Notes: a model not told the origin generated them from the letters alone. 64,000 nt of DNA from Augochlora pura (GCF_028453695.1 NC_135778.1:7512166-7576165), one strand, 5' to 3'; shown: positions 36,909-49,849, counted from the stretch's first letter. Numbers and translations: made by a program.

Positions 36909-37781
36909 TCGACGTATATTTACCGGTTTTCCTACCGAATCTCATATTGTTTGATACGCATCTTCTGAGCTATTCCATAATTTTTCTATATCAATTATAA
37001 GCGACGAATATCATTGTTTTTAAGGGTTCTCATAAAAATGATGTAATGACTCTACATCAAAAGTTCTATTTACCGATCTACTATCTGCTACAAAGCTTAC
37101 TACGGCGAACTAGGTTGGAATTAAATTTGCATTTATGAAAGAATAATTGTCGATGCTAGCGCGCTAATCCTGCGCCGACAACCTTGAACGTGGTTTCTGA
37201 ATCAATTCTTCTGTTTATATTCAATGCGCCATGACGCAGAAACTATTACGTTATCGAATATTTTTCGATACGGAGAGCCGATTCTCTGGGGTAAGGGTTG
37301 ATTTTTGGATCTACTATATTATCTATGCTATATTATCTACTATATTTTTGGATCTATATATCGGACATATTTTTACTCCTCTCGGTGCGAGTACTATACA
37401 CCTTAAACTCTTGATCCACTTTAGTTTTTAAGAACCTGTATTGGAATATTACGTATTACCCACAATACGATATTTGTGCATGGACAAAAACAAATCAATG
37501 TTCTTAGAAGCGATAGAAATTAAGATAGGAAAATATACACCTCGCATAAGTGCTTGGCCTTGTGAGGCACAAGCATAACAGTTTCGAATTACGAGGGGAC
37601 CCGAGTTTTCTTTTCGGGGTTCCGGAAAGGCCACGGTCAGTCGTGGAAAAGCATCTGCATAGAAAAGAGCTTCCTCACGCACCGTAAAATAAAGTTTCTT
37701 TTATTTAAAACTACACCTTAGTTTAAATGTATTTAAACACCCATTTCCAACAACCTATATATAGAATAGAATATATAGAAT

Positions 37782-37801
37782 ATTTTCTATATATAGAAAA
37801 T
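37782..37801. repeat. 20-bp perfect palindrome
   Basis: ATTTTCTATATATAGAAAAT is fully self-complementary. It sits in an AT-rich stretch with further TATAGAATA words, so it may have arisen by local slippage. The function is unknown. Confidence 0.75.
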
Positions 37802-38190
37802 GAATTTAGTTCGAATATGAAAACTAAAAAATATAATTTTCAGAAAAATGAATTTTTCTGAGGCACAGATTATCGTTTTTCCAGACCCATCGCGCAACGC
37901 TCGCCGCCGACCGCTGGATGCGCAATTTCGCGAACCGGACATACAGAGGACAGACGTCGATCGCATTAAGCGATGCTATCGCGGACAGTGCGAGAGGATT
38001 ATGTGTGTCACTGGGTTCAAAGAAATGCGACAGACGTTGGAATTCACGGGCACTCGACGTTTTCGAAACTACTGGTCTTTCACCCGGCCATTTGTTTTGT
38101 AATCTGAAACCTCGTGGCTTAATTAGCTCGCTTTAGAGTTTACTGTTTACTTCGGGACCAGCTAAGACTTCTAACAGTGTATAGCAATGT

Positions 38191-38353
38191 TTAACGCGTC
38201 GAGCGTCGCGTCGCCCAAATATCGGCGACGCTAATTTCTGACCAATCGTGAAAATTTCTTTTTATTATGATATATTTGAACAAATTGAATTTGACTGGAA
38301 TTAATTATGCGAGGATTTTTTTAGTGGTAGATTATCGGCACCGAACGTGTTAA
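38191..38353. mobile_element. TTAA MITE, family C, copy 1
   Basis: A 163-bp element with TTAA at both ends and inner ends CGCGTCGAGCGTCGCG and the complement of CACGTTCGGTGCCG. It shares CAAATTGAATTTGACT and other internal blocks with the element at 56638-56927. Confidence 0.8.
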
Positions 38354-38481
38354 GACGATATTTTTATGTATTTCGTTGGTTATACAGTGTGCCGATTTTT
38401 GAGCAAGTCCTTTTACGAATGTTTTCATTGAAATACGGTAGATTTTCTATTATCCTGATACTTCGATGTCAGAATTATATT

Positions 38482-38522
38482 TTAGGTTGGTGCACACGAA
38501 ATGTAAGATTTTTGTTACGTAT
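38482..38522. mobile_element. solo mariner-type end
   Basis: TTAGGTTGGTGCACACGAAA matches the terminal repeat seen at 28495 (TTAGGTTGGTGCATATGAAA). No partner end or transposase codons were seen nearby. It is an isolated remnant. Confidence 0.55.
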
Positions 38523-39399
38523 CTTCGTGCATTCTGTTTTATGTATAAATATTGTGAACAAACCAGGACATATTTGAGACAACATTATTTGAAATATTAT
38601 TATTATGTTATTATACTTTAGAATTAGTTGAAATATTATTTTAAATAACGACTTATTCTACTTTGGAATCGTTTGATATTATTCGAGAAAACTGTGAAAT
38701 GCTTTTTAGAAATTATATTTTCGTGTGATTACTAGCGCGAAGTTTATTCCGACTTTCTGATTGATATTTCGGCAAGATAAAAGGATCGATTTGATCATGT
38801 TAAATGATTACAGCCATAGTTGAAATGGCTGTTATTTCAAATGGATCGATACTATTTCTAGCAACAATACAGAGAATAACGGGTCTGAAATTAATTATTC
38901 GAGAAAGTTATTTTTTTATTTTTACTCCAAATCAAATTATTTGACAAAGTCTACGGAAAACTATTCTTTCACTCGTAGTCATCACTTCTAAAACGTGCAC
39001 GGAAAATGTGTGAAGCAAGTTAACCGCCGTTTTCTTTATTCGAATTCGCTGCCGCACGTTAACTAAGATATTCTTATGGAAATACGCTTTTTGTGGAATC
39101 ACCTTGCACGCTGCTATATGTCGATCATTTAAATAATCCGACTGTCGGGAAAAATCAAGGCTGGCGGTTTTAATAAATACATAAACCGGGCGTCATGAAT
39201 ACCGGAGCTGATTAGCCTGGCCGTGTATCTTCTCTCATTAACCGGCGTGTTTAATATTTAATTAAGAAGGCAGGCTACGCGACGGTAGCGCGCTATGGTA
39301 ACCGTGCTACGTGGAATAATAAACATTCCAGAAAAGCTGCCGGGGGGTGATCATCCGGAGACAATCAAACGAGCGCTATATATCAGACGGGCCACGTAC

Positions 39400-39597
39400 C
39401 TGGAAGGAACGATGGTGCGGATGATGAGGATGATGAAATTGTGGTGTGTGAATCATGTCGCCAGTCTCAGGATCCTCGCACCTGGATGACTTTGCGACCT
39501 CGACGTTGCTCGAGGTTGTAACAGCCGTTTCACCCTTCGCGGTCTCGGACTCTTCGGCGGTGTCCTCTTTCTTCTTCTTCACTTCCGGCTTCGTTTC
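39400..39597 (-). CDS. cap-n-collar, acidic/His-rich exon with ETGD motif
   Basis: The acceptor is ACGTAG|GAAACG (exon from 39597) and the donor is TTCCAG|GTACGT (exon ends 39400). It has 198 nt, exactly 66 codons, in phase 0 at both ends, matching its neighbours. It begins ETKPEVKKKKEDTAEESE, a charged stretch, and continues with CEDPETGDMIHTPQFHHPHH and ends HHRSFQ. The PETGD sequence resembles the Keap1-binding ETGE degron of Nrf2. Whether it binds Keap1 is inference. Membership of cnc rests on phase, strand and spacing plus the clear cnc exons on both sides. Confidence 0.82.
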
Positions 39598-41400
39598 CTA
39601 CGTAAGTATCTTTTTTTATTGCGACCGTCGACAACAGTGTTCGCAGACTTCTCAACCGACAAACGTCCCCGCCAAATGCTTTGCTAGCCGTTCTCTACAG
39701 CGAACAAACACTGGTTCCGATCTAAATTTCATTTTCCGCGAACCTGAGACAGACCCGATCGAATCTTCAATATCTCGCCTGGCAAAAAGTATTGGAACAA
39801 TTTTAAAATCACCTTTTTTTTAAATCACCTTTTAAAAACTGGACTGAACGACTTATTAAATTAATTACTAGCGATCCGAGTATAAATTTCTTGGTGTACG
39901 TACGGTTTTGAATATTTTGTATATTATGACTGTTGAGGGACTTGAACAGAATCACATTTAATGCCTCAATGTTGTACAAACTTAAACATTTTCCAAAGTG
40001 AAGATAATTTATTTAGGGAATTTTGTATTTTAATGTTAAGATATGCGATAATTTATGATGCTATGTAGGCTACTTTCTCGAGATTCTTGCATCTATCGTT
40101 GAATTTTCATCAAAGGAATTCTCAGAATTTGTTCTCTATTTTTCTGCTATATTGATTTCTTTATATATCTGACACCCAAAGATATATGATAGTTACAATA
40201 AGTATACTAAGAACATTCTGTACATGGCAGATCTGTGTATATCTATGTATAGTTTTACACGAGCTGGAAACCAATCTCTAATATAACTTGAAACTTATTT
40301 CACTAATATTTCAGCAGGTTTGCGATATTTGTTAATTTTGAAAGCACATTTTTTACATAGATCGCATATAAGATTCGTATGATATCCGGTTTTAAAAGCG
40401 TTGACATAATGAAGGTATTGTTGTGATATATCATCAAGGGTTTTGAAGTTTTATATTCTCTTTCTTCTTTTGCCATAAAATTTTATAAGAACAATATTTC
40501 GGTGAACATCGTATCGTGGACATCGAGCTAGTTGGCCGCCATTACGGATTGATCTTTCAAAGGTAAAGTGCCCAATCACTTGTTAAAAATATTTTTTGAA
40601 CGAATTGAACTGTTCAATATTTCTACGTCGTTAAATGGTTTTCGAATGTGAATTAAATTTTATAATCGTACAAAATATGAAATAGAAGTGGATTAAAAGA
40701 CGAAATGACTGATCTACCAACTGAAATTGTAACCTATCAAGTTGTAACCTAACCACAAAAATTGTTAAATTGTAACTAAAATTTAAAATGCCTAATGTTA
40801 AACCATTAAGTTAAACTATTTGCAAGTAAATTGCGTATAATTGTTCTCTCTTTCCCGCGAGTTACTGTTATCCTGGCTGGCCTAGTGCCGACGGCTATGC
40901 GCGACCGTATCGTCGATTAACAAACACGTTGAGATATTTATGAAATAAATTTTACGTAAGCTAATATTTCCACTCGCGTTTCACTTTACATACGAACTCT
41001 TTCAATTACAAAAGGGCACCTTGAGAAACTGTACTTCTTCTTTACTAATCGTGACGGTAGAATTGTTGCGAAAATGATTGAATTTTTCAATGTGCAAACT
41101 CGACAAGTAACAATCGTGATTGTTGAGTATTCGCGACTGCATTTGCACAGAGGAAGTATCTATTGAGACGTCCACAGTCTCATATTTCTTGAAAACGCCA
41201 TTTGTACATTAAAAACTCGTTGTGAAAATTAGTTATTAAATTAATATATTACTGATTAAGTAAATTATGGACAAATTAGATATCATTCGGAAAAAGGTAC
41301 GAAGTGAACATATTATTTGTTCCAACTTTGATTTTGTGGTATCCTTCGACAGACAACATGTGAATGGTTTACTATATCGCGTGAAATAAGTGTAACGAAC
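39598..41400 (-). other. cnc intron, 1.8 kb
   Basis: AT-rich intron between the exons at 41401-41711 and 39400-39597. The donor is GAG|GTTCGT (weaker than usual) and the acceptor ACGTAG. No repeat element or other gene was seen. Confidence 0.75.
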
Positions 41401-41711
41401 CTCTGTTTGAACCTCATCGAGGTCAACAAGCTGGAGCGCTTCCTCGAGATTGAATCCGTCGGCAAACTCTAGGGTGTCGTTGTTGAGGAGACCTTCGACG
41501 CCGGCACTACCTAAGAGGCCGCCTCCGAGCAGATCCGATGGGAAATCATTCCCAAGCTCTAAGGTGTCGGTTAATCCCAAAGAATCATCTGTTAATCCGG
41601 CCAGAGGGTGATTGTCTAAATCCAGCGACGTGTCTCTGAGCAGTTGATCGTCCTCGTCGGCCTCGTTACTACCACTCCCGCCTTGATTGCCAGAGCTGAG
41701 AATATATTCAC
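41401..41711 (-). CDS. cap-n-collar, acidic transactivation exon
   Basis: The acceptor is GTTACAG|GTGAATAT (exon from 41711) and the donor is GAG|GTTCGT (exon ends 41401). It has 311 nt, with two bases completing a split codon and then 103 codons. The product begins GEYILSSGNQGG and continues with the acidic DEDDQLLRDTSLDLD, then LAGLTDDSLGLTDTLELG, a Gly/Leu stretch, and NLEEALQLVDLDEVQTE. The split first codon plus GEY fits an ETGEY Keap1-binding motif whose first half lies in the missing upstream exon. Acidic Leu-rich segments are typical of Cnc/Nrf activation domains. An open frame continues leftward through the acceptor to an ATG at 41820, so an alternative start there cannot be excluded. 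It lacks support beyond being open. Confidence 0.85.
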
Positions 41712-41999
41712 CTGTAACACAACGGAAACGCACGTGCCAAAATTGAACGGGTACGATTCGCAAAAGTAACAGGGCGAAAACCGCGAAACCGTCGTCCGGT
41801 TTTTCGAAAATTCCGAACACTTCTCTCTTTTATTTTTCTTTTTTTTTTCTCTCTATCCTCGGTTAGGCGACTTTCGTTGTATAACTCGCGGAGGGGTTTC
41901 GAGCAGGAATAAATTATTGGTTGATGACACGTAAGCGAGAGCGTAAACAGGTTCGCGTGCACAAGTACAGTTCACGAGGATCATTTAAAACCATTTAAT

Positions 42000-42900
42000 T
42001 GTTTTCTGAGACGGTATGACACGCGATAGACCACGTTCCCCGATTGTCGGCTATTAGGCGCGTTCCCTCAATTTTCGACGCACACTATCATCAGAACATA
42101 CTTCGATACGAATGTCGCTGGCTCTTTAGAAAAAGAAAAAGAACGGAAACTCGCGGTAATCCTGGAATTCGCAGTACAACCTCGATGAAATTCCGAAAAA
42201 CGTACGATTTCTAACAAACCATTCTTCGACGGATTCCGACGCTCCTCTTCGATCAAGCAACTATGCCATTTTCGTCGTCGGCTGAGAATACTGTTCTCGT
42301 GTTACGACTTCTACGATCGCGACGATTTCGTACGCGCACGTAACCGTATCATTTCGAAACAGTTCCACACTGAATCTCACAAAGCGGCGCACAGAGTCAC
42401 TGATCGCAGAACGCGGGTCACCGCCGGTTCGCAAATCGATCGATCGAGTTCACGGTTCGTTCTTCGAGAAACGCGAAAACTCCCGGGATGAATCTATCGC
42501 GCGACGGCCACGGACACGGTCAGAAAATTCGAGGATAAAAATCATTCGAGGATGATTCGACTAAACCGGATTCACTGTGACTCGACTAAAGCTGTCCATC
42601 CGGAGCCGCGGCACTTGAGAACTGACTGCGGCCGACGGACAGGTAAAATTTTGGAGGAGGGACAGGAAAGGAAAAAACGTAACTAATTGAGGGACAAAGG
42701 GGTGTTGTTGAAGATCCACCTGCTGGCCTGAACAACCCCCACAATGTTCCCGCCCTACGGCCAATCGCGCGTCCCCGTTTCTACCCTACTTCATCCCTCA
42801 CGCACGCTCCGAACACGACCCGGCCGGATCGTTCGCCTCTCCGTCGCTCTCCTAACACGCAACGCGCGCTCTTTCGCCGTTCCCACCTTCTATCCTGCGC
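42000..42900. other. GC/CpG-rich island just upstream of a cnc exon
   Basis: CpG-rich stretch starting about 300 bp upstream (- strand sense) of the cnc exon at 41401-41711. Small open frames on both strands look incidental. The position fits an alternative cnc promoter and 5' leader, but no spliced leader can be proven. Confidence 0.4.
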
Positions 42901-43056
42901 TTGTTGAAATTTTCCAAATAAATGGGGAATCGTGTAACTGAAGTTAATCGTCGAAGCAGGAAGGAATCTCGAGTTCCCTCTCATTGTTCCCTTTTTCCAG
43001 CTCTTGCAGGTTAAATTCTCCAAACCGACGAATTACCGTGCAACTAAAGAGGGTTT

Positions 43057-43280
43057 TTAACGCTAAACGTACCGGCATTTCTCTATACCTAATCTTACCA
43101 TAGAATTTTTGTCGGTAAAAAATAAGCTACGAGAAAAACGGAAAGTGGGAAATTGAATGATCGGATGATATAAGAATTTACAGAAAGTCAAATGACCGAC
43201 AGAAATAACAATAAATGTAAGAATTTAAAGTAAATTTTCAAAAGGGGTTATTTGACCCCTCTTGGTACGTTTAGTGTTAA
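43057..43280. mobile_element. TTAA MITE, family D
   Basis: A 224-bp element with TTAA at both ends and near-perfect inverted ends CGCTAAACGTACC and GGTACGTTTAGTG. Single-ended relatives (CACTAAACCTACC and similar next to TTAA) occur at about 19605, 22965 and 45380. Confidence 0.85.
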
Positions 43281-44942
43281 AGGAATTTCGAGTTTGCTTT
43301 CGTCGTTCACTTTTTCTATTCCCTGCAGTCTTTTTCGCCAAAAATTCTAAATCTCTTTTGATTCTGGTAGATTTTCTACCGTAGCGAAGCAGGAATCTCG
43401 GGTTTACTTTTATTCGTCACACTTTCTATCATTTGCGATTGAAATTTTCGTAATAAACGGATAATTGTGCGATGGAACATTTCTTGGGCACAATATTAAT
43501 AAAATCAAAAGAATTTGTTAATATCGGTATTGATATAATCTACCTATTGCTGCTGAAACAGTGTATTTATTACTAGTAATATGTTCTTTAATTACTAGTT
43601 TCTTACCAATGAAAGTTATCTGATTCGATCTAATCTAACATACAAGTTTAGTCGGCACGAACGTTCGATTTTGAAGAATTCGCGAACATGCTGCGATACA
43701 ATCGACGCGTCGATGGCAATTTTCTGATTTTACGAAAATCGGTAATAATTTTCGTGAACATCCTCTTAATTAGATTGATTTCAGGGCAGAATGAGAAAAG
43801 AAAAAAAGAAAGAAAAGTAACTCGAGACGACCCCAGAAATTTCGACGGTCGGGATCGTCGTTCTCCCTTTTTCCCCCTCGCAGTACGATGTTATTAGAGA
43901 TAACAATCTCATAAAATAATAACTCTTAGAAAGCCGTTCGGATGCGGACAGGTCGGTCAAACTGAACGACAGACGGGTCGACAAAAGGAGTGGAGGTTTT
44001 TGGTTCTTTTGCTGGTCGTCAGTGCGGTACCTTGAGAAAGGAAGATCGCACCTTTGGAATGGCTATTACATTAACTAGTAGTGGCGGCCATTGTCTGGTC
44101 CAAATGCGGGGCCGACCGCACGATAATGGCCGCCTTTAATTTGGGAACTCCCAGCGCATTCCCGTCCGTAGAAGGCGCGGAGGAGCTTTAATTTTTGAAA
44201 AAGGCGCAAGAAATTTTCAACCGTCTTTTCGAGAGCCGCTTTGATCGCCGAAGTCGTGCCGTACGATCTCCGGTAAAAAGGAGCGGAGCCAAAAAAACGG
44301 AAACGCAACGTGGAAGTAATTAAGACGATCCCTCGACGATTACAAACGGTACCAAATTTTTTTTTTTATTTTACATTTTCATTTTGTATTGTCAACGTTC
44401 TAATTTATTCGGGTTTGGTTAGCAAGAGTGACAGAAGAAGTCATTTTCTAATAATAATTGAAATTAATACAACTTTTCCACTCGAAGTTACACGACCATT
44501 ATTACTGACTTGTAACAAATTTTCTTGTACAATCATCTTTCTTATATAATATTTGCTCTAAAAATACAAGTTGAAATTGTTTCAATTAGTTCCAAAGTAT
44601 GATTGAAAAGTTTATTAAAACCATCGTTTTACGCTCTTGTTTGCGTAATGAAATCATTACAAGATGCAAATAGACTTCAACAAATCTGAATCTATGTTCG
44701 TCTTTTACAGATCGTCGAAACTTTGTCACAATTTTCTCTATTTTCATCAATTCTTTCAATTATTAATCCACGTCTATATTATGTATATTTGGAGAAATCC
44801 TTAAAAACAATTTCACAGAGAAAAATATCATCCTGTGTTCGAATATTAAAACATTCTACTCCTATAGTGGGCGCATTATCAAAGTAAACTCATTTGAGGA
44901 ATTTAAAAACACTATTCTATTATTTTCAATTTATCGGAACTA

Positions 44943-45169
44943 TTAACCCGTTGCACTAAGATTCCTTTCACGCTGCATTGATTAGCGCATCTTTGTCGTT
45001 AATATTTTCCTTAATAAGACCAGACAATTCTTGTTTCTTTTATCGTCTTTATGTACGTTCGTTTTCAGATTTTCATAACAGAAAATTTGATTTCGATTAA
45101 AAATAAATTAATAATATTTAATTTAGTAGATCTCGCATGAATCATCGTTGTTACAGTGCAATGGGTTAT
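44943..45169 (-). mobile_element. TTAA MITE, family A, copy 5
   Basis: A 227-bp element with left TTAA and right TTAT. The ends are CCCGTTGCACTAAG and the complement of CCCATTGCACTGTAACAACG. It lies in the opposite orientation to copies 3 and 4 and is uninterrupted. It serves as a reference for the nested copy at 19729-20233. Confidence 0.85.
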
Positions 45170-45399
45170 AGATCAAAAGAAATGTCTTCGTAACTACTAT
45201 ATCTACCGACTGATACAAACAATTTCTATTTGGATTTATCAATTGATCTGTCATTCGATTCTTTCATAGAAAATTGTTGAATAAATATCATGATCCGAGC
45301 ACATATTACAAGAAAAAACGGCTAAACAAGTACAGTCTCTCCATCGTCATAATGCAAGTCAGTTACTCATAGAGCTCGTTAGGTTTAGTGTTAAACTTC

Positions 45400-47130
45400 C
45401 TACCGAGCCCAGTACTCGTACCGAGCATAGAAATCCCACTTTTTGCGTTAAATTGTTCCCGGCGAAGTAACTTCGACCCAGCTGCGAAAGGGATCGGAGT
45501 GCCGCGATGGGTTAAATTCGAGGCGGGTTCCGGAAACAGGAACAAAAGTTGGCGAATACCTACTCTAAATCTCATCCGACGATCGGCCGAAATATCTTTC
45601 GGTTTCCGTAGCCGACGCGCGGCGGCGAATTCTTCCGAAATCATTGCCGATACTAATCATTAGATTTTTTACTATGTACACGTTATGTGGACAAGATTAT
45701 TCAGTAATCTTGTGAATTATAACGTCGAACGTAACAAATTATTATAAAGAAGTGCGAACGAAATCTGGTTGACCGATGCCGCGCGGTTCTCGGTGAATAT
45801 TTATATATACAAATATATAATTATTAATATATATTTATATATAAATATTTATTTATACAATTCAACGAAACGTCCACTTTCTTCGACATCGTCTCCTAAA
45901 TTGTTGAAATTTTGAACTACAGTTTCTTTAAAACTTTCGTAAGAGATTATAGCATAAAAAAAAACATCGAAGAAATGACCACCTAATTTCTTTACTTCTT
46001 AAAATTTTACTACTAAGGGAATTAATATTAGCACTTTAGGCCTTCGGTAGTTTCTAGGGAAACTTTAAATCGTTGATAGAATTATGACAGAATCGAGTGG
46101 AAAATGATTCGAATTAGATCGCACATTAAAGAGTCAACGAAGGTTCCAGTAGAATATTTCGATGATAAATTCGGCCGGTTCCAGTCGAGGAAAATAAGCG
46201 TTCCGTTCGACTGCGCGGCGCACAACGTCCGGACAGAGTTGCATACTCTCTCGAGAGACACCGAGCGAGAAGCGAACGTCTCCGGGGGATGAATCTCTTC
46301 CGCAAGGGAATTCGCTCGATCACGGTGCATCTAATGGCACACGGGTTCCCGATCTTTTTTGATTCCACGGCTCCTTTGAACTCGCGGGCTGCTGGCTTTT
46401 TCACGGAACACGGGAACGTCGACAGATCATTTCTCACATTTCGCGCGCGCGCGAGCGAGCGAGCGCCTAACGACCATTTTCTTTTCTTCGGAGGGCCCGC
46501 CGGACCCGCCGCGGCCCTTCTCCGGATAATAATAATTCCTGCGTTACTCGACAAAATTTTCGGACCCGGTGACCCTCTCTCCGAACGAAAACGTGCGGGA
46601 AAGGTGCGCCGGGGGTGCTGCTGCTGTTGCTGGTGGCTCTAATACTCTAACGCTATCCGCTTCCTTCCTTCTCCCGTGCGAGCGGAGAGCGGTGGCCCCG
46701 CGTGCACGCGAGAACGACACGAAACGGAGAGAATCCTCCGTCACGAATGCGCCAGCACGATTGTCCTATCCAACGGATGATAAATATGTCCTGGCAAATC
46801 TTATTTGCGGCCCTTGACAGTCGGCTACCAACCGGGCCCTGCACCGACACCGCTCCACAATGTCGTTTGACGTCTCATTTCCACGATTGCCTCCTCGCCG
46901 CCTCCCCTCCTCTCCTGCACGGATTTATTTATGTGGTTCCGCCGTCACCTGGCGCGGCCCCACAGTTTCAAGCCGTGATCGCGGTCATTGATTCTTCCAC
47001 CTACGCTTCGTTGTCGCCGACGTTGACCGAAAACTCCTCGTCGGACCTCGTTTCGCAGAATTTATTGACCGAGATGCCCGACGCTGATTTCGGCAACCCG
47101 ATTTCACGGACTAAAGGGTCGCTCGTCGAT
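45400..47130. other. GC/CpG-rich region upstream of cnc
   Basis: Two GC-rich blocks (45.4-45.65 and 46.2-47.13 kb) separated by AT-rich DNA with TATA-type words at 45.79-45.86. A (CG)n-like run lies at 46440-46460 and CTG/GCTG runs at 46614-46635. Open frames overlap on both strands. The 144-codon + frame at 46702-47136 is the only one with a coding-like third-position bias in its second half. It is otherwise a candidate promoter or enhancer region. Confidence 0.4.
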
Positions 47131-47442
47131 TTATAGAACCACCCCCTTGTGTTTGTATCCCGTTTTGCTACTCTCGCGACTGCGTTTATTGCACGTCAAT
47201 TGATCGGTGGTCGTGTAGAAGAAGAAATGGAAGAAGACGTTCCAGGCACGGATTGTCGAAGATATAATCAGTTAACTATTTTTAACGACCGCATTCGTTC
47301 GAAGACAAAATGTTGTCATTTTCTTTGTCAAGCATTCTTCATGCGTATACTCGTCAAACACTTGCTAACTAGTTGAGATAAGTAAATAAATAAGTGTTGG
47401 TAACAAACTAAAGAACAGTCATTCGGTTGCAACTTAATTCTA

Positions 47443-47664
47443 TTGGGTTGTTCGGAAAGTAATTTCGTTTTTCCCAAGAAAAGACTTCTTTTCACAGCCA
47501 ACTTCACGCTTAAACTGCATAATCATTATATAATTGGACACCTGATGTAGTAAGCCTTGTTTGCTAAAAATTTTGTTCGATTCTTTGCGATAGATTTTGT
47601 TTAGCAATCTATCGTGTTTCATTTCCACCAAGAAAAAAACGAAACGACTTTCCGAACGACCTAA
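47443..47664. mobile_element. mariner-type MITE, 222 bp
   Basis: A TA dinucleotide flanks both sides. The inverted ends of about 36 bp are TTGGGTTGTTCGGAAAGTAA and the complement of TTAGGTCGTTCGGAAAGTCG, both continuing into TTTCGTTTTT. This is the mariner/Tc1 pattern. The interior has an open frame on - without transposase motifs, so it is non-autonomous. Confidence 0.88.
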
Positions 47665-49497
47665 TATATTATAACGGCTGGGTATATAGTTTTCGAAAAG
47701 ATTGCAACAACTAATTGCTTAAATGATGATAACGGAAGCCGGTTGTGCAAAAATAACGGCTGTCGATTGATGTTTTAAAGGAAATCTGTTATTTGGATGT
47801 GTTCGAGAATACGGAAATGTAAGTTCCGGCGATTTTATTGGACGAACGAAAAAGCTGGAAAATTGTGTCCAGTATTGGCGAAAGCAATTTTTTTTAAGAT
47901 TTCATTCGTGCGTCTCCAACATGCCGTGTAAGTTTGTTCGTAATGTAATAATTCGACTTCGGGTTTTCCTACGGAATAAACAATTACCTGCACTAACTAC
48001 AAGATAAAGAAGCTAGTTAGATATTTACCTGGTTTCTTAATCATTTTAATGAGTCGAACATGACGCAACCGTGTGCTGATATTTTTTTAAACGATTTCAC
48101 GGTTATGTATACTCTTTTTATTCTCATTTGTTCGTTGAAATTCTTAATTTACATACTTTCTTCAGCTGAATAATTGCGTTTACTGTTATTCTGTTACTCT
48201 GTAAAACCGTTTCTATTTAATATTTTTAATACTGTTAATATTTTTATTATTGATTCATTGAATCGAAATAAAATCGTGCTTTATTTATACGTTATTTTCC
48301 TAAATATTTCTTTACGTAATCTCTAATAAAAACAAAATGATTCAGAACATTGAAAGCAAGCGTTCGCGTCTTCTTCGAATTGATGTTTAATATCAAATAT
48401 TTCGTGCCGTAATGTATCCGTTACCGTCGGACCGATTCGTCAATTTTCAAAACAGCACCTAACCGCGAAGCGCATAAAATTATCCGCAATATTATTATCT
48501 AATATTATTATCTATTAATCGCAATATTATTTTCTATTATTATCTCCGCAATACATTAAAATGCAATATTTATCCTAATTTAAGAAGCACGAAACAAGAT
48601 TTCCTAACAATATCTAGCAACCACAAAGAGCCAGCACGAAGAGCAAGAATATCGGTTTCTTTACTCGGTTGAATTCTAGTTAACCCATACACGGATCAAC
48701 GAACCATACATCGAGTTACAACAAGCGTAACATTTCTTTCTCTCTAAGAAATGATTATCCGATGAAAGAAGTCGAGGCAAAGACACGGCACAAGGAGTTG
48801 ACTCATTAATGCGCTACAATTTCCATCTCTATACATATATATCCATATCTCTATATCGAGAATTGTGAAACAATTTTTATACTTGTTTCCACGCGACTGT
48901 GAAGAGCTCGTTTGGACCCAGAGTACAAATATTGTTGCTACTTTCTGATCATTATTTTCAATATTAATATGTTTCGTTGAGGTTTGTAGTGAAACTTTTT
49001 TTTGGAGAAGTATCCTAAAAGATATGTTCAAAAAATCTTGATAACTACGATGTTAAATGATTTTAAGTACAATTATATTTTTATTTATTAAGTACAGTTA
49101 TATTTTTGTCAAGAGTTCGTTAATTTACTTATTCGTTAATTTGCGATGAAGATTTATGACGTTGGACTTATGGCGATGATTTTACACATCTACGAACTAT
49201 GAAGATCGTTCTAAATCGGAAGAAAATTTAGTTTATGTGTTACCAAACTACAAATGTCAACGAAGACGTGCATTTACAAACACTGTCGTTTATATTAATC
49301 CTAGCATGCTTAAGAAAAGGTTCAAAAACTGTCTTCAACAATGTAACAACGTCCGTTTACAATCTCTTAGTATTTTATTTCCGTATTAAATAAGTACTCG
49401 AATGCGTTATTTAACAGTGTAGCATAAATAAATACACCGCAACCAGAGAAACTAATGTTTAAATCGCTTTTGCTGACGCATACAAAATGACCCACCC

Positions 49498-49807
49498 TTA
49501 ATCCTCTTAGCGCTGTTCAAGAAAGTCATGCGCGCCCGAGTAAAAGATACCAAACTTGTTTCTACAGTTTGATAAACTTACGAAATGATAATTATACAGA
49601 TTTCATAAAACCTGACGATCAGAAAATTCGAATTAGTTATTAAAAATATTAAGAAACCATTTTATCAAGCATAGCACGAACCTTTCTAAAAGAGTCGAGC
49701 CGACCTTAAATCTTCTAACAAGTTAACCGTCCTCACGGCTAAGGATATTATGCTGACCAATAAATAATCAACCTAACCGTGAAAGAAATCGCAGCGCAAA
49801 GGGTTAA
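49498..49807. mobile_element. TTAA element related to family A
   Basis: TTAA lies at both ends, with inner ends TCCTCTTAGCGCTG and the complement of CCCTTTGCGCTGCG. Its right end, read on the complement, continues GATTTCTTTCACGG, which matches the end of family A copy 5 (GATTCCTTTCACGC). The left half is not clearly related. It may be a recombined or diverged copy. Confidence 0.6.
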
Positions 49808-49849
49808 GCGTTAATCATTTGGTTGCACGGCCAGAGCAAACCCAGTCGA

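Larger units (their letters stand above)
17550..39399 (-). other. cnc giant intron, 21.85 kb
   Basis: The intron is bounded by the donor CCAG|GTACGT at 39399 and the acceptor TTTCAG at 17550. No coding exon was recognised inside it on either strand. It holds several TTAA elements, two mariner remnants, four tandem arrays and five GC-rich islands (listed separately). Open frames in the islands are overlapping and unlike known proteins. The islands are the best place to look for enhancers or for first exons of shorter cnc isoforms. Confidence 0.75.

Noticed and set aside
41712..41820. ATG at 41820 as the cnc start (frame open through the acceptor)
   Set aside because: A good acceptor (GTTACAG) lies between the ATG and the conserved Cnc sequence. 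The residues before it look intronic, and the split-codon phase fits an upstream exon.
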